This document shows positions 32,353 to 41,937 of a stretch of DNA of 53,205 nt, piece after piece (the first letter of the stretch is position 1; the number at the start of each line of letters is the position of its first letter). The stretch covers positions 1-53,205 of the forward strand of contig MCFE01000609.1 of NCBI GenBank assembly GCA_002104905.1, written 5' to 3'. Position numbers and translations under genes: made by a program. The notes under the pieces were generated by a model. The model saw only the letters and a program-made list of their open reading frames with translations. It had not been told where the DNA came from and made no database searches. The stretch comes from Basidiobolus meristosporus CBS 931.73 (Eukaryota > Basidiobolomycota > Basidiobolomycetes > Basidiobolales > Basidiobolaceae).

Positions 32353-32360
32353 TATATAAG
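32353..32360 (+). promoter_or_regulatory. TATA box of LAPTM-like gene 4
   Basis: TATATAAG 83 nt before the ATG at 32436. Confidence 0.6.
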
Positions 32361-32435
32361 GGGCATGGCCCTTATTCCTCTGCGGACTACAAATCATTCC
32401 ATTTCTCCTTGATCTTAGCAAGAACACTATCCATT

Positions 32436-33175
32436 ATGATGAAACCGGCCATAGTGACAATGGAAGAAGCCAATGAAACTTGTTGCTGCATTAGCATCCG
32501 CACCGGTTGCCTGACTCTGTCCATCATAGAATTTGTAAATAGCCACCGACTTTTATGTTTGCCGTGCGCTACGTGTCCTAACTCACTCCTGATATACGTA
32601 GATTGGCGGCATCACTGCAACAGCCACCGTGGCCTTAGGCCTGCAAGAGTTCCATACTGATGGTATGGAGTCGCCATACACACAGGATGAGAAGATGTTG
32701 CACATCGCGCAGTATATTCTACTGTGTGGGGCAGCTCTGACTGTGATTGTAAGCTTATTTGGGATCGTTGGTGTTGCTAAGGTGATGTTTGATGTTTGAA
32801 CGCGTCTTCCAATACGGGAATTAACCGGTTCTTCCGATAGAGTCGTCCAAAATTTCTACACATATATCTGGCCCTGAGCGCACTGGCCTTGGTCACCTCG
32901 TTTGCCGGCATGGTCATTACTTTCAGGAGTGGGGATGTCAAGCGGGGTATACGGACCGTTGTGCTGGTACGGATTAGCAATGTAATTGATGGCGTGCACT
33001 TGACCAAACTGACCATGCTTCTTTCATATAGATCCTATTCCAATCCTACATCTCCTATGTTATCTTTCGGTTCCGGCATGAGCTCGTAAGACCCACAAAA
33101 TGTGAAGACACAGGGGCAGAGGATGATAAATTCCCGTCGGTGGGTTCAAGAGGGCCGTACCACGCCAGCGTTTAG
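32436..33175 (+). CDS. LAPTM-like four-TM membrane protein 4
   Basis: Predicted 182-residue paralogue. Exons 32436-32534 (99 nt), 32602-32781 (180 nt), 32841-32966 (126 nt), 33032-33175 (144 nt), all phase 0. Two ATGs stand in tandem at 32436 and 32439; either may start. N-terminus is five residues longer than in the others; ETCCCISIRTGCLTL carries the CCxC..RTG motif. TM2 ends in GIVGVAK at the exon junction. TM4 is followed by FRFRHEL and the longest cytosolic tail of the family, acidic and then Gly/Ser-rich. Last member of the array. Confidence 0.86.
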
Positions 33176-34346
33176 GTTTAGTTTGCACATGTACATATCT
33201 CCTCTGACCTTCACCAAAATTATTACTATGCTTAATTTATAAGTTTCAAAGGCAACCTTATGCCAAATGATTAGAATCCCTTGATCGTGCATACCACCCT
33301 AATAGATAATGACTGATAATTCTATGATAGCACCATAGAAGCCAATACGATAAATTGTTAAACATTAGCCTCAATTAGAAGTTTTTGCATTCGCATTGAA
33401 TTATGATCTGTAAGTATTATGCTGAACATTCACTTCTTACTGGCTTTTTGCTGATCGCAATATATATCAAGTGGTTGGGACACCATGGGCTTGCTTGATT
33501 CGCCAACGGGCATTGTTTATATGGTACTTATTATACGGCTGGATAGTTGTTCGATGACACGTAAGTGCCTCCATTCAACGAGTCCAGAAATTATGACTGC
33601 TACCCAGCAACATGAAGCCAGTAGGATTTGGGTTGTGAAGTGAATTGTAAATAATTAGGAGGTATAGATTTCCACTTCTGGCAGTGTTGCGAATAATCGG
33701 TTGTTACCAAATTCATATATTTAGATACAGTGCTTTCCTTATTGTCCAAGTCATGTTTATAGGCTTCAAATTCACTTCGTACAATGTTCACCAATTCTTG
33801 GATACGATGGAAATACTGGAAGTTGCCAAGAAATCCCAACATTTCTGATAGGCCGGGAGCCTTACTTGAAACATACTTATTGTTGCTTTTATGAAATTCG
33901 CACCAAAGAATACTAAATACAGCCACCAATGAAAGTCTCCCCTTTCTTCCAAATAATGAGAACACTTCTGCGTTCCCACTGACTCCTTCAACAGGCCAAA
34001 CTCAAGTAGGCTTCCATAAATCCTGCTGGGTTTGTAGAAGGGCCTCAAATATCTTGGAGTGCCAAAGGGCTCCAAACCTTCATATTTCTCAGGTAACATT
34101 GCAAGATTTCCCAGCACATGTTGATTATTTTAATAGTTAGCTAGCTCTATGAAATAGTCAAAGTCCTGGGATTTGCCCATAGTCCCAAGCTGACCAGTGA
34201 GAACCATGCCCTTTATCATTATTGGAATAGTTCCAAATCAGTTTAAGGCTTCTAAACTAACTGACTACAAATTACCTCAAGTGATGACTTTCTTTACAAG
34301 ATACTGTAGAGCATTGAAGGTGACCTGGAAAATTTGATGCTTTGTA
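33176..34346 (-). other. AT-rich spacer with an unidentified decayed frame
   Basis: Minus-strand frames 34117-33788 and 33965-33600 overlap in different frames and read as one broken protein (LPEKYEGLEPFGTPR..., then ...HWWLYLVFFGANF). I do not recognise the family. Composition resembles the transposon blocks more than the neighbouring genes, so a transposon relic is likely. Confidence 0.4.
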
Positions 34347-34351
34347 TGAAG
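34347..34351. repeat. Target-site duplication of Copia-2, left (TGAAG)
   Basis: TGAAG here is repeated exactly at 38063-38067, directly outside the right LTR. Confidence 0.85.
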
Positions 34352-34700
34352 TGTTGTAGGAGTCTTGGATATATTGGAAGTGGTTGAGAGAACAAGTAGA
34401 TTATGTGGTTTTCACTTAATGAGTTGTTGAATGTAAAAGAAGTATTTATACTTTTACATTGTCTTGGCACAACAAGCACCTGGCATAGACTTAGTAAGGT
34501 CACAAGAGCATGTGTGCAAGATTTGGGGCTGATTGGATAGCTTTGAGAATTTTCATGTTTTGAGTACCTGATATGCTGGTGAAAATAGTCTAGGTAAATC
34601 CCAACAAGGAATCTAGTCAGTATTCTCTAAGATTTGTAGGTAGTGATCTAAGTGACTAAGCTAGGTAAATATTTAGGTGAGATTACAAATGTTTACAATA
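34352..34700. repeat. Copia-2 left LTR (family A)
   Basis: 349 bp from TGTTGTAGGAGTC to GTTTACAATA, followed by CCACCACTC, a mutated polypurine-tract complement. Same orientation as the Copia-1 LTRs. Confidence 0.9.
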
Positions 34701-34729
34701 CCACCACTCAACCTTATGTTCATATTGAC

Positions 34730-35217
34730 TAGTCCTTATTTCAACCTAAGATATTCATATTTATCTCTAGCTAATGGTTTGGTAAATATGACTGCATTCA
34801 TTTCATCTGTGGGACAGTAAGCTAAGTGTGCTGAGTTATTCTCTATAGCTTCACATTTGATATGATGTTCAATATCTATATGCTTGGTTCAAGCATGAAA
34901 AGTTGGATTTCTACCTAACTGTATACATCCTTGATTATCTTGAAACAAAGTAGTAGGTGTTTGTTGACATACACCTAAATCTTCAAAAAACTTTTTTAGT
35001 CACATTGCTTCTTTTGTAGTATCACAGGCTGCAATATACTCTGTTTCTGTGGTGGAAAGTGCTATAGTTGGTTGATTTCATGAATTCCAGGAAATTGCTC
35101 CTTTACAGTAAAGAAAGGTGTATCCTGTGGTGGATCTTCTGTCTTCCAAAATTTGTCCCCAATTAGCATCAGAGTATCCCACAAGATCCTGTTCTGAATC
35201 CATATAAGTGTATCTCA
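34730..35217 (-). pseudogene. Copia-2 RNase H remnant
   Basis: Collinear with 14090-14560 of Copia-1. VGYSDANWGQ and RRSTTGYTFL are readable near 35180-35110, the rest in broken frames. The coding-strand upstream side ends abruptly at about 35218, where the foreign GC-rich insert begins. Confidence 0.8.
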
Positions 35218-35527
35218 ACAGGGATGGCCCCCCATATGGGATAGGGGTGCAGCTATATGCCCCCATGCAAAGCCCTGGGTTTGCCAGACAACCCCCAGGG
35301 TTTACCAGGGGGGGATATATCATGGGGGCCTTTGGGTGGGTAGCTAGAGGGGGCAGGGGGGAGTAGCCATTGGGGTGGGAGGGGGAGGATTCAGGGAAAA
35401 AAGGACTTGAACCTTTAAAACTGATTATGGAGGTCAGTATTTTACCAATCAAATAATTTCCCTTACAATACATCAAATGCCCCCACCTAATAATGCTGCC
35501 CATCCCCTCCCCACCCTTTGGACTCCT
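35218..35527 (-). other. Foreign GC-rich insert with mitochondrial-type tRNA (probable NUMT)
   Basis: Sequence on both sides matches Copia-1, but this stretch does not. It is made of long runs of C and G (GCCCCCATG, ACCCCCAGGG, GGGGGGGATAT) around an AT-rich core that folds as a tRNA. Flanks of the core are G-rich on one side and C-rich on the other (GGGTGGGGAGGGG against CCTCCCCCTCCCACCCC), so they can pair into a long imperfect stem. GC clusters around AT-rich tRNAs are typical of some fungal mitochondrial genomes. Most likely mtDNA captured when the RT region was deleted. Confidence 0.6.
35392..35463 (-). tRNA. Mitochondrial-type tRNA-Trp (CCA)-like
   Basis: 72 nt on the minus strand fold into a full cloverleaf. 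Acceptor AGGGAAA/TTTCCCT has 7 of 7 pairs, D-stem ATTT/AAAT 4 of 4 with loop GATTGGTA, T-stem AAAGG/CCTTT 5 of 5 with loop TTCAAGT. Anticodon stem CTGAC/ATCAG has 4 of 5 pairs (C-A mismatch next to the loop). Loop CTCCATA places U33 before CCA, the Trp anticodon; position 37 is T, which is unusual. Discriminator G. AT-rich D-stem and acceptor suit a mitochondrial rather than nuclear tRNA. The mismatch and odd position 37 suggest a decaying copy. Confidence 0.7.
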
Positions 35528-35529
35528 GG

Positions 35530-36215
35530 ACACTGATTTAGGCCAAACCACAGTTTTAGAGTCCTCTGGAGTGAAAATATTTTCATTGTTTTGCTCTGAT
35601 CAGTCATGACTGTTGATGGACTTGAGATCAAATTTTTGTCATCATCTGATGTTATTATTTTGTGAAAGTTTTGAACATTGATCTGTTTGCATGCACTGCC
35701 ACTCTATTTTGCTGTGGGGAGTATGGTACAGTGGTCAATTGTTTTATCCCATCAATTTTGCAGATGTGGATGAAGAGTTTTGAGGTATATTCTCCACCTT
35801 TACCAGAGTGTATTTTCTTGAGCTTTTCACCAGTTTCTCTCTCCACTACGGCTTTAAACTTCCTTAACTTAGACAAAGCTTCTTCCTTTCTTTCCTTGTG
35901 GTAGGCTAACATGTATTCTGTATAACATCAATAAAAGTGATTAAATACTATATCCCACCTAGAGACAAGTTTTGCATTGGTCCACACAGATCTGAATGAG
36001 TTAGATCTAGCTTTCTCTTGGTCTTGGTTAACCCAGAGCTCTTGAACAGGTGTGTGGCTTGTTTCCCATATATACCGGCTTCACAGTATGGCAAATTTGC
36101 TGGTGGATTGAATTTTATTCTGGAAATTTGCTCATCTTTAATCATTTTGCACAAATAGTCAAAGTTGATGAGTCCAAATCTCCTGTGCTAAAACATCAGT
36201 GTTTCTTCATTCAAG
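35530..36215 (-). pseudogene. Copia-2 integrase remnant
   Basis: Open pieces 36154-35948 (zinc-finger side, CEAGIYGKQA) and 35912-35655 (core, with GKGGEYTS and PQQNRVAVHANR). Compared with Copia-1 the catalytic Glu in VAEHANR is Val, and the second Asp (RSDNDGEY) has become SGKGGEY, so two of three DDE residues are lost. The sequence then jumps to the linker region at 35640-35530; the intervening integrase C-terminus is deleted. Confidence 0.85.
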
Positions 36216-37361
36216 TCACTTATGCTAGCATCTAGATATTGGCTTCCAAATATGATGGAATATAAGTCATCCTGTATAGATTCTGATCCCTGATACCAAA
36301 AGCACTATGGGCACCATTTTGATCAGTGATCCTGCATCCAGAATTGTCAAAACTAAAACTGGGTTCTTCAGCTGTGGCCTTGCTTACAGATAGCAGGCTT
36401 TTGGCTATTTCTGTAACATAGAGTACTTTTTTGAAAGTAGTGTGTGGCTTCCTTCCCTACCTCAGAGGTTCACTTGGATAGTTCCTTCTCCAACTGCACC
36501 AAGTGTTCCATTGTCACCCATAAAAGCATTCTCAACTGGAATCTCTTGATATTGCATGAAAAACTGATTTGGTGTGTCAAGTGTTGAGATTCCTCAGAGT
36601 CAATATACCACATCTGAGAATTCTTGTCTGTGGTCATAATTAGTGCAGATGTGAATAGTCTATATTCAGTTGTTGCAGCACTTCCATATTCAGGCTTCTT
36701 TTGCTGATAATCTCTCCTTGTGAAGCACTGGCTTAGTCTGTGTCCTTTCCTTTTGCAGTAATTGCAAAACATATTGCTGTTACCTGTAAAGGGTCTTGTG
36801 TATCTCCTTTGTTGGTTATCAGTGCTTATTAAAATATTTTCTGCTTCCTTCTTATTGACACATGATTTTCTTAATTCTTCATCCAGGTGCCTTCCATATA
36901 TAGAATTTAAGGTCAAATCCTTAGTTTTGGACTCTAGGGCTGATACAAGGCCCTGAAACCTGTCAGTCAGGCTGTTCAGGATGGTAATAATCACATCCTC
37001 ATCAGTAGTTGGTATGCCTACAAATTCCATCTCATCAACCAATGGGGTGAATCTGTTAGTTAGATTTTCATTTCTTCTCCTGGTAGCGTCTTTGTAGCAT
37101 GAATTTTTGTCTAAGATACATTTTCTTAGCAGCAAAACATGACAGTTATATGTCTTCTAATGCCTTCCTGGCATTCTTTGCTGTTTTTGCTCTTCAGCAT
37201 TGAATTAGCCATTTGTCTTTGACATTAAGCCAAATGGAGTTAAAGGCACTTTATACTTTCTTCTGGTACCTTAAGCCTTCCTTTCCTACATTTTTATGAG
37301 GGTATTCTTCTCTCATAGCAATGGTCCAAAGGCCACTCTCTTGTAGCAGCATCTTCATCAT
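36216..37361 (-). pseudogene. Copia-2 gag, zinc knuckle and protease remnant
   Basis: Longest open piece 37135-36470 (221 codons) holds gag C-terminus, the CNYCKRKGHRLSQC knuckle and a protease active site changed from DSGAS to DSEES, so it is inactive. Gag N-terminal sequence continues to the right in broken frames up to a reversed solo LTR at 37362-37601 and resumes beyond it at 37602-37713. Confidence 0.87.
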
Positions 37362-37601
37362 TGTTGTAAGACTTGTAATTCCACCTAAATATTCACCTAA
37401 CTTTCTCAAAGTTTTCCAAATAGCCCCAAACCTTACACATATGTTCTTGGGACCTTCCTAAGTATATTCTACATGTTTATTATGCCAAGAACATGTAAAA
37501 GTATAAATATTACTTTTACATTCAATAAATCAATCAGGTGAGAACTACATAATCTATTTGCTCTTCCAGCTACTTCCAATATCTCCAAGACTCTTACAAC
37601 A
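37362..37601. repeat. Reversed, shortened solo LTR inside Copia-2 gag
   Basis: A 240-bp family A LTR in the opposite orientation to the host element. It starts TGTTGTAAGACTTG (complement of the usual right end) and ends AAGACTCTTACAACA. ATCAT flanks it on both sides (37357-37361 and 37602-37606). About 110 bases of the standard LTR are missing from its middle. Inserted after Copia-2. Confidence 0.9.
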
Positions 37602-37713
37602 ATCATCACCTTCCACACTTGGAAGTTAGATCCATCCTACTTTCAGCAGAGGGAGGAGTTACAGTAATAGCAGTAGTAGACATTGTAGAGAATGCCAGCT
37701 TGGGCACATAGGC

Positions 37714-38062
37714 TGTTGTAAGAGTCTTGGAGATATTGGAAGTGATTTGGACAACAAGTAGATCATGTGGTTTTCACTTGGTGATTTATTGAATGCAAAA
37801 GTAGTATTTTTACTGTTACACAATCTTGGCATAATGAGCATATAGATTAGGTTTAAGAAGTTGACAAGAGCATGTGTGCATGGTTTGGGACTGTTTGGAC
37901 AACTTTGAAAATATTCATGTTCTGGATACCTGATATTTTGGTTAAAAAAATTTTAGTAAATCCCATCAAGGAATTTGAGTGGTGTTCTCTAAGATCTGCA
38001 GGCAATGATAGAAGTGACCAAGATAGGAGAGTATATAGATGGAATTACAAATTCTTACAATA
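37714..38062. repeat. Copia-2 right LTR (family A)
   Basis: 349 bp, TGTTGTAAGAGTCTTGG...TCTTACAATA. Preceded by TTGGGCACATAGGC, a mutated version of the PBS complement of Copia-1. Confidence 0.9.
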
Positions 38063-38085
38063 TGAAGATCACTTATTGTTTTATT

Positions 38086-38431
38086 TGTTGTAAACTTTGT
38101 AATTGCACCTGAATTTTCACCTAATTTTGTCACTTAGATCATGACCTACAAATCTTAGAGGTTTCTGAGCAAACTCTTTGTTGGGATTTACTTGGTAAAA
38201 TTTCATTAAAACGTCAGGTACCCGGAACACAGATTTCTTGAAGTTGTCCAAACAGCCCTAGGCTTTGCACACATGCACTTGGGACATTCTTAAATCTATT
38301 TTACATGCTTATTTTGCCAAGACTATGTGAGATTATCAATACTACTTTACATTCAGTTGGCCATTGAGTGAGAAACACATAATCTACTTCTTCTCCCAGT
38401 CACTTCCAATAGCCCCAAAGTTCTTACAGCA
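38086..38431. repeat. Reversed solo LTR beside Copia-2
   Basis: A 346-bp family A LTR in reverse orientation, TGTTGTAAACTT...TTCTTACAGCA, only 23 bases beyond the Copia-2 right LTR. Flanked by TTATT (38081-38085) and TTACT (38432-38436), a one-mismatch target duplication. Confidence 0.87.
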
Positions 38432-38436
38432 TTACT

Positions 38437-40929
38437 GAGCTCACACAAAGTGTATACTTTTAAGAAAAATCTGTGAAAAGCCATGTGTCAATTGGACTAG
38501 CTTAAGATTCTTAACAATTGTCAGGACTGCACCAGTTATGAGATCTAGCAAATATCTGACAACCCTAGTCCTACATCAGTAGTTCATTGCTTACTAATTA
38601 GCCAACATGAGATATATGAGTAAAACAAGCCAAAACTAACTTCAGTGATTTTCCGCAGGCAATAACATTGCTGCTTTCATATAGTACACTACCGTGTTTG
38701 TGCAAACCTTCTATTAGGGTAAGCGCAATAGCCATTTGTTGCTCAGGATTACTACCAAGTAATCAGAGATGTTCAAAATCTTATTGCACTGACTCTGAAA
38801 CAGATGCCCAGATGTACCCCTTAAGAAAAAAATTAAGAAAAGGCCAGCAGAATGCCATCATAATAGCAGCTGAACTCCAAGTTTCTCAAAACCGGCAACT
38901 CTTAATATATTAAGTACTAGCTATTTGGTAGACAAACAAACATATTTTCCTGGAGGAGACTAGGCCAACCAGCATTCATGCCAGATTTAGTAATCACCTG
39001 AACAATACTTCCAGCAAAAACTGCAACTAAATACTTGAAGGAAAAACACCAGCTGAATGCCAGCAAAATACCAATAGAATATCAGCTGAATACCAGCGGA
39101 TTATCAGATGAGTTGCAAGTTTGAGATTCTTCACAAGGTACCTGGAAGCAGGCACTCTATTTCATATGATTAGCTTACCACTCAACGATTCCTCCGTTTC
39201 AACCTAGCACCAAGTCAATATCTTAAAGATCAAGCCAAATCACTTGCTTCCGCACTACTGTTGATAATGATTTGCTTATTATGCTAAATATACTGAAAGG
39301 ATAGACAGGACCTCAGGCTGCACAGCTATCTCCCCATTGTTTTCCTCAGCGCATTCCTATTTTGGGCTATTCACCAATTTTCGGAGATTTCACAATAACC
39401 GCCTGAATCAACGCACAGGTTGGCAAAGTGTGAAAGCTAGAGACAGGAGCAATCAGATATCTTGAAGATAGATCAGGACAGATTGGGAAATATTAAACAA
39501 GGGATGAATCACCTACAGAAAGTCTAGATATCCCTCAATACCATCAAAGTCGTTGCTCCGTCATTAGGAATATCTGGTAATTGGTATTGATCAACTATTT
39601 CATCCCCAATCTACATCACAGTGCTCAACCCACTCTACCCTTCAGACATCCAATTGCTACCTAGAAGTCCCTAGTTTGCCATTCTTGACGATTCCCACCA
39701 GAGTCATCTCGATAGAATCCCGATCATTCAACCTGCTACCAGAGAGGGGGCAGAAGGAACATGAAGGCGGAATAGAATAGTTAGGGGGAAATACATTACT
39801 AATGTGTAATGGGACTGTATTGGGCTGGCGTGGTGTCATTTTCTACTGGCTTTTGAAGCGAAGTTTCGTTGGTGAATATGGGAATTGGAGATCCGCGAGT
39901 TTATTGTTTACAGCGGTAACTTATACAACCGGTCGCTTACCCGATTTACGGCACCATCGGGTTCTTGTCTATCCAAGTGGCAGGAATGGCTACGTATACG
40001 AACCAATTGATTTCCACTCTATCCGGATCCGAGCGCAGAAGCAGCCGAGTTTTTCCACCTTCTTGGACTATCTTCAATACTGATACGAGGAACCAAACAC
40101 TGCGCGGTTCGAGAAAGAAATCGACGGTTACGACGATGGCTCGCTAGGGACCTACACCTACCAATATTAGAAGACGGAGCTGGACAGCTCAGGGTTGGTG
40201 AGTCGTTTCTATGACCACACAATCATTAGCCAGACTTATGTAGAAACATATCTGATGACCTCCTGATCAGTCAAGCTCACGTAAGCCGTAAATGGCCAAC
40301 TTGAATGAGGGGCGATATAGCGTCAGTCTCTGTGACCAAGACATCGTCGGTTTTGCCTCTACCCAGGGTTCCTTCCTGTAGGGATTCGCGCAGTTGATGT
40401 TTGACTGTACATAAGCCAAAGGACTATTACCTGGTGAACAGGCCTGCTGAGTCCTGGTTTCTACTGCATCAGTAAGAATGTTCCCAGGCTTCATGCTAAT
40501 CTATCATAGGTAGGAACAAAGCTAGCGCCATTGTTTCATGCGCGTCAACCATTCGTTTCATTGACCCTGACGGTATGACTCGTTGATGACGATGGTGAAA
40601 ATCCAGTATGTGCCGGTTACTAGCTTGCCTTTAATTCAACTGAAGTTGGGGGTGGGGGATGGAGCGAGAGAAAATAAGAGCAAAGAGGTCATGAGTCGAC
40701 TGGAGCGACTCGATAAACATCTAAACAAATCGGTTATGGCGTGTGTATAAGTGTGTGCAGTCGGGCCTGCAAGGTCCGGGGATGGATTTACAGCGATCTG
40801 TGGGTGTTCGTGTAATTTACATTGCCTAGGTTGAATCCCTAGCTGTGGACAGGGGATACATAGTGAATATACGTTTGCGAATCGATGTGCCATGCTTTCA
40901 GATCACGGCTGAGAATTCTGCGTTGATGA
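38437..40929. other. Spacer, no supported gene
   Basis: AT-rich to about 39.3 kb, where fragments resembling other parts of the left repeat block occur, then more balanced. Frames at 39802-40083 (plus) and 40222-40019 (minus) overlap on opposite strands and show no domain. I see no gene I can defend. Confidence 0.5.
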
Positions 40930-41892
40930 CTAATGGCTAGATGTATACTGTATCTCGTATCTGGGAGGTAACTCTTGGCAGCCAGGTTGATAGGAAGGCA
41001 AGAACTCATCCTCCTTGTCGCATATCTGAAGGGGAGTTCTTACGACAACGTACTTCTTGGTCCCGGAAGAGCTGAGTATGCTTATCTGGATCTCGATCAG
41101 ATGAGTTAGCTTTAGAAAAGGGCTCTTGCAGTCCGGCTGGGCGTTCTGGTCGATGGGCATCTGGACCCGATTGGAATGCACGGGTGGATTGTGCTTCCTC
41201 AGGTCTACATAGTGAAGGGTGTTCGGGAGCGGCCTCTTGATAGACTTGATGCTCCCATTCTTTGTGCAGTATCTGACTGCCTCTATGATGCAGATCCGCA
41301 GGGACTCGATCTTAGATTTATCGTTGAGTAGTCGGGTTCCGATGTTCAGGAGCACCTGCTGGCCTGGCTGGTAGGAATTCGAATCGGAGTAGATGGTGAA
41401 CCCTATTTCGCCGCGGACCTCTCCGAATTTCAACAGCTCCTGGGAGTTGATGTCGTCAACAGCGGTGGAGTGGATTCGTCGGATTCGGACAAGTCGCTCG
41501 TGCTTCATCTCCGACTGCAGCGAAAAGCCCTCTCTCTTGGCAACCGCCTTGATGAGGTACTTGATAGCACCATCTCGGGATTGGACCGACTCGGGTAGGT
41601 CACCAGCAAGAGGTAACTCGAAATGGTACACATACGTGCCACAGCTAAACCCCTTGGTCTGCTGCGTCGATTCCAAGAACTCGATCCTGTGCTGAACAAA
41701 TATTTCCGGACGTTCAAATGGAATCATCACTACGCCTTGAAGGTAGAGCTGGAGAGAGTGGATTTTGCTCGCGCTGCGCAGGTCCAGCTGTACATAGCCA
41801 CGCAGTGCTTGGCCTGTCGCGCTGTCTTGGCAGCCACGAAATACGACCTCGTCACTAAAAAGATGGACATGGAGATTGTTGTTCGCCCACAT
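40930..41892 (-). CDS. Alpha-arrestin (ARRDC/ART-type) 1
   Basis: A 320-residue intronless arrestin-domain protein. Residues 1-150 fit the arrestin N domain: a beta-rich start, GQALRGYVQLDL, then the YVYHFELPLAGDLPES block that is characteristic of alpha-arrestins (Y-x-FxFxLP..lP.S), and IKYLIKAVAKR. Residues 160-290 form the C domain, with SYQPGQQVLLNI. The tail has LPSY (298-301) and PPRY (309-312), L/PPxY motifs that bind WW domains of Rsp5/Nedd4-type ubiquitin ligases. Such adaptors select plasma-membrane transporters and receptors for ubiquitination and endocytosis. Close paralogue at 43502-44458 on the same strand. Target cargo unknown. Confidence 0.92.
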   Translation of the reverse strand: MWANNNLHVHLFSDEVVFRGCQDSATGQALRGYVQLDLRSASKIHSLQLYLQGVVMIPFERPEIFVQHRIEFLESTQQTKGFSCGTYVYHFELPLAGDLPESVQSRDGAIKYLIKAVAKREGFSLQSEMKHERLVRIRRIHSTAVDDINSQELLKFGEVRGEIGFTIYSDSNSYQPGQQVLLNIGTRLLNDKSKIESLRICIIEAVRYCTKNGSIKSIKRPLPNTLHYVDLRKHNPPVHSNRVQMPIDQNAQPDCKSPFLKLTHLIEIQISILSSSGTKKYVVVRTPLQICDKEDEFLPSYQPGCQELPPRYEIQYTSSH

Positions 41893-41929
41893 CGCTTTGA
41901 TATTTGCTTGGGTTGGCCGCGGTAATCCG

Positions 41930-41937
41930 TTTTATAC
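41930..41937 (-). promoter_or_regulatory. Possible TATA box of alpha-arrestin 1
   Basis: GTATAAAA on the minus strand, 38 nt before the ATG at 41892. This is closer to the start codon than in the LAPTM-like genes and would imply a very short leader. Confidence 0.35.

Larger units (their letters stand above)
34352..38062 (-). mobile_element. Copia-2: internally deleted Ty1/Copia element
   Basis: Related to Copia-1 and coding on the minus strand. 349-bp LTRs at 34352-34700 and 37714-38062 with a perfect TGAAG target duplication outside them. Retained interior: gag and CCHC knuckle, a damaged protease, parts of integrase and most of RNase H. All of the RT and part of the integrase are gone, replaced by about 310 bp of unrelated GC-rich sequence (35218-35527). 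A reversed solo LTR interrupts gag. Both LTRs end ACAATA rather than ACAACA. Inactive. Confidence 0.92.

Noticed and set aside
35392-35463. Nuclear tRNA gene or tRNA-derived SINE
   Set aside because: D-stem of only A/T pairs, AT-rich acceptor, an odd position 37 and absence of a 3' A-rich tail or visible second copy fit a mitochondrial origin better.
35078-35551. 157-codon open stretch spanning the GC-rich insert
   Set aside because: It is a chance fusion of Copia RNase H with proline-rich translation of GC runs and an antisense-free reading through the tRNA-like core.
39802-40222. Overlapping frames on both strands near 40 kb
   Set aside because: Opposite-strand overlap, no domain and no splice support.
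40820-40850. GGTTGAATCCC as a tRNA B box
   Set aside because: No flanking A box or stems that fold into a cloverleaf.
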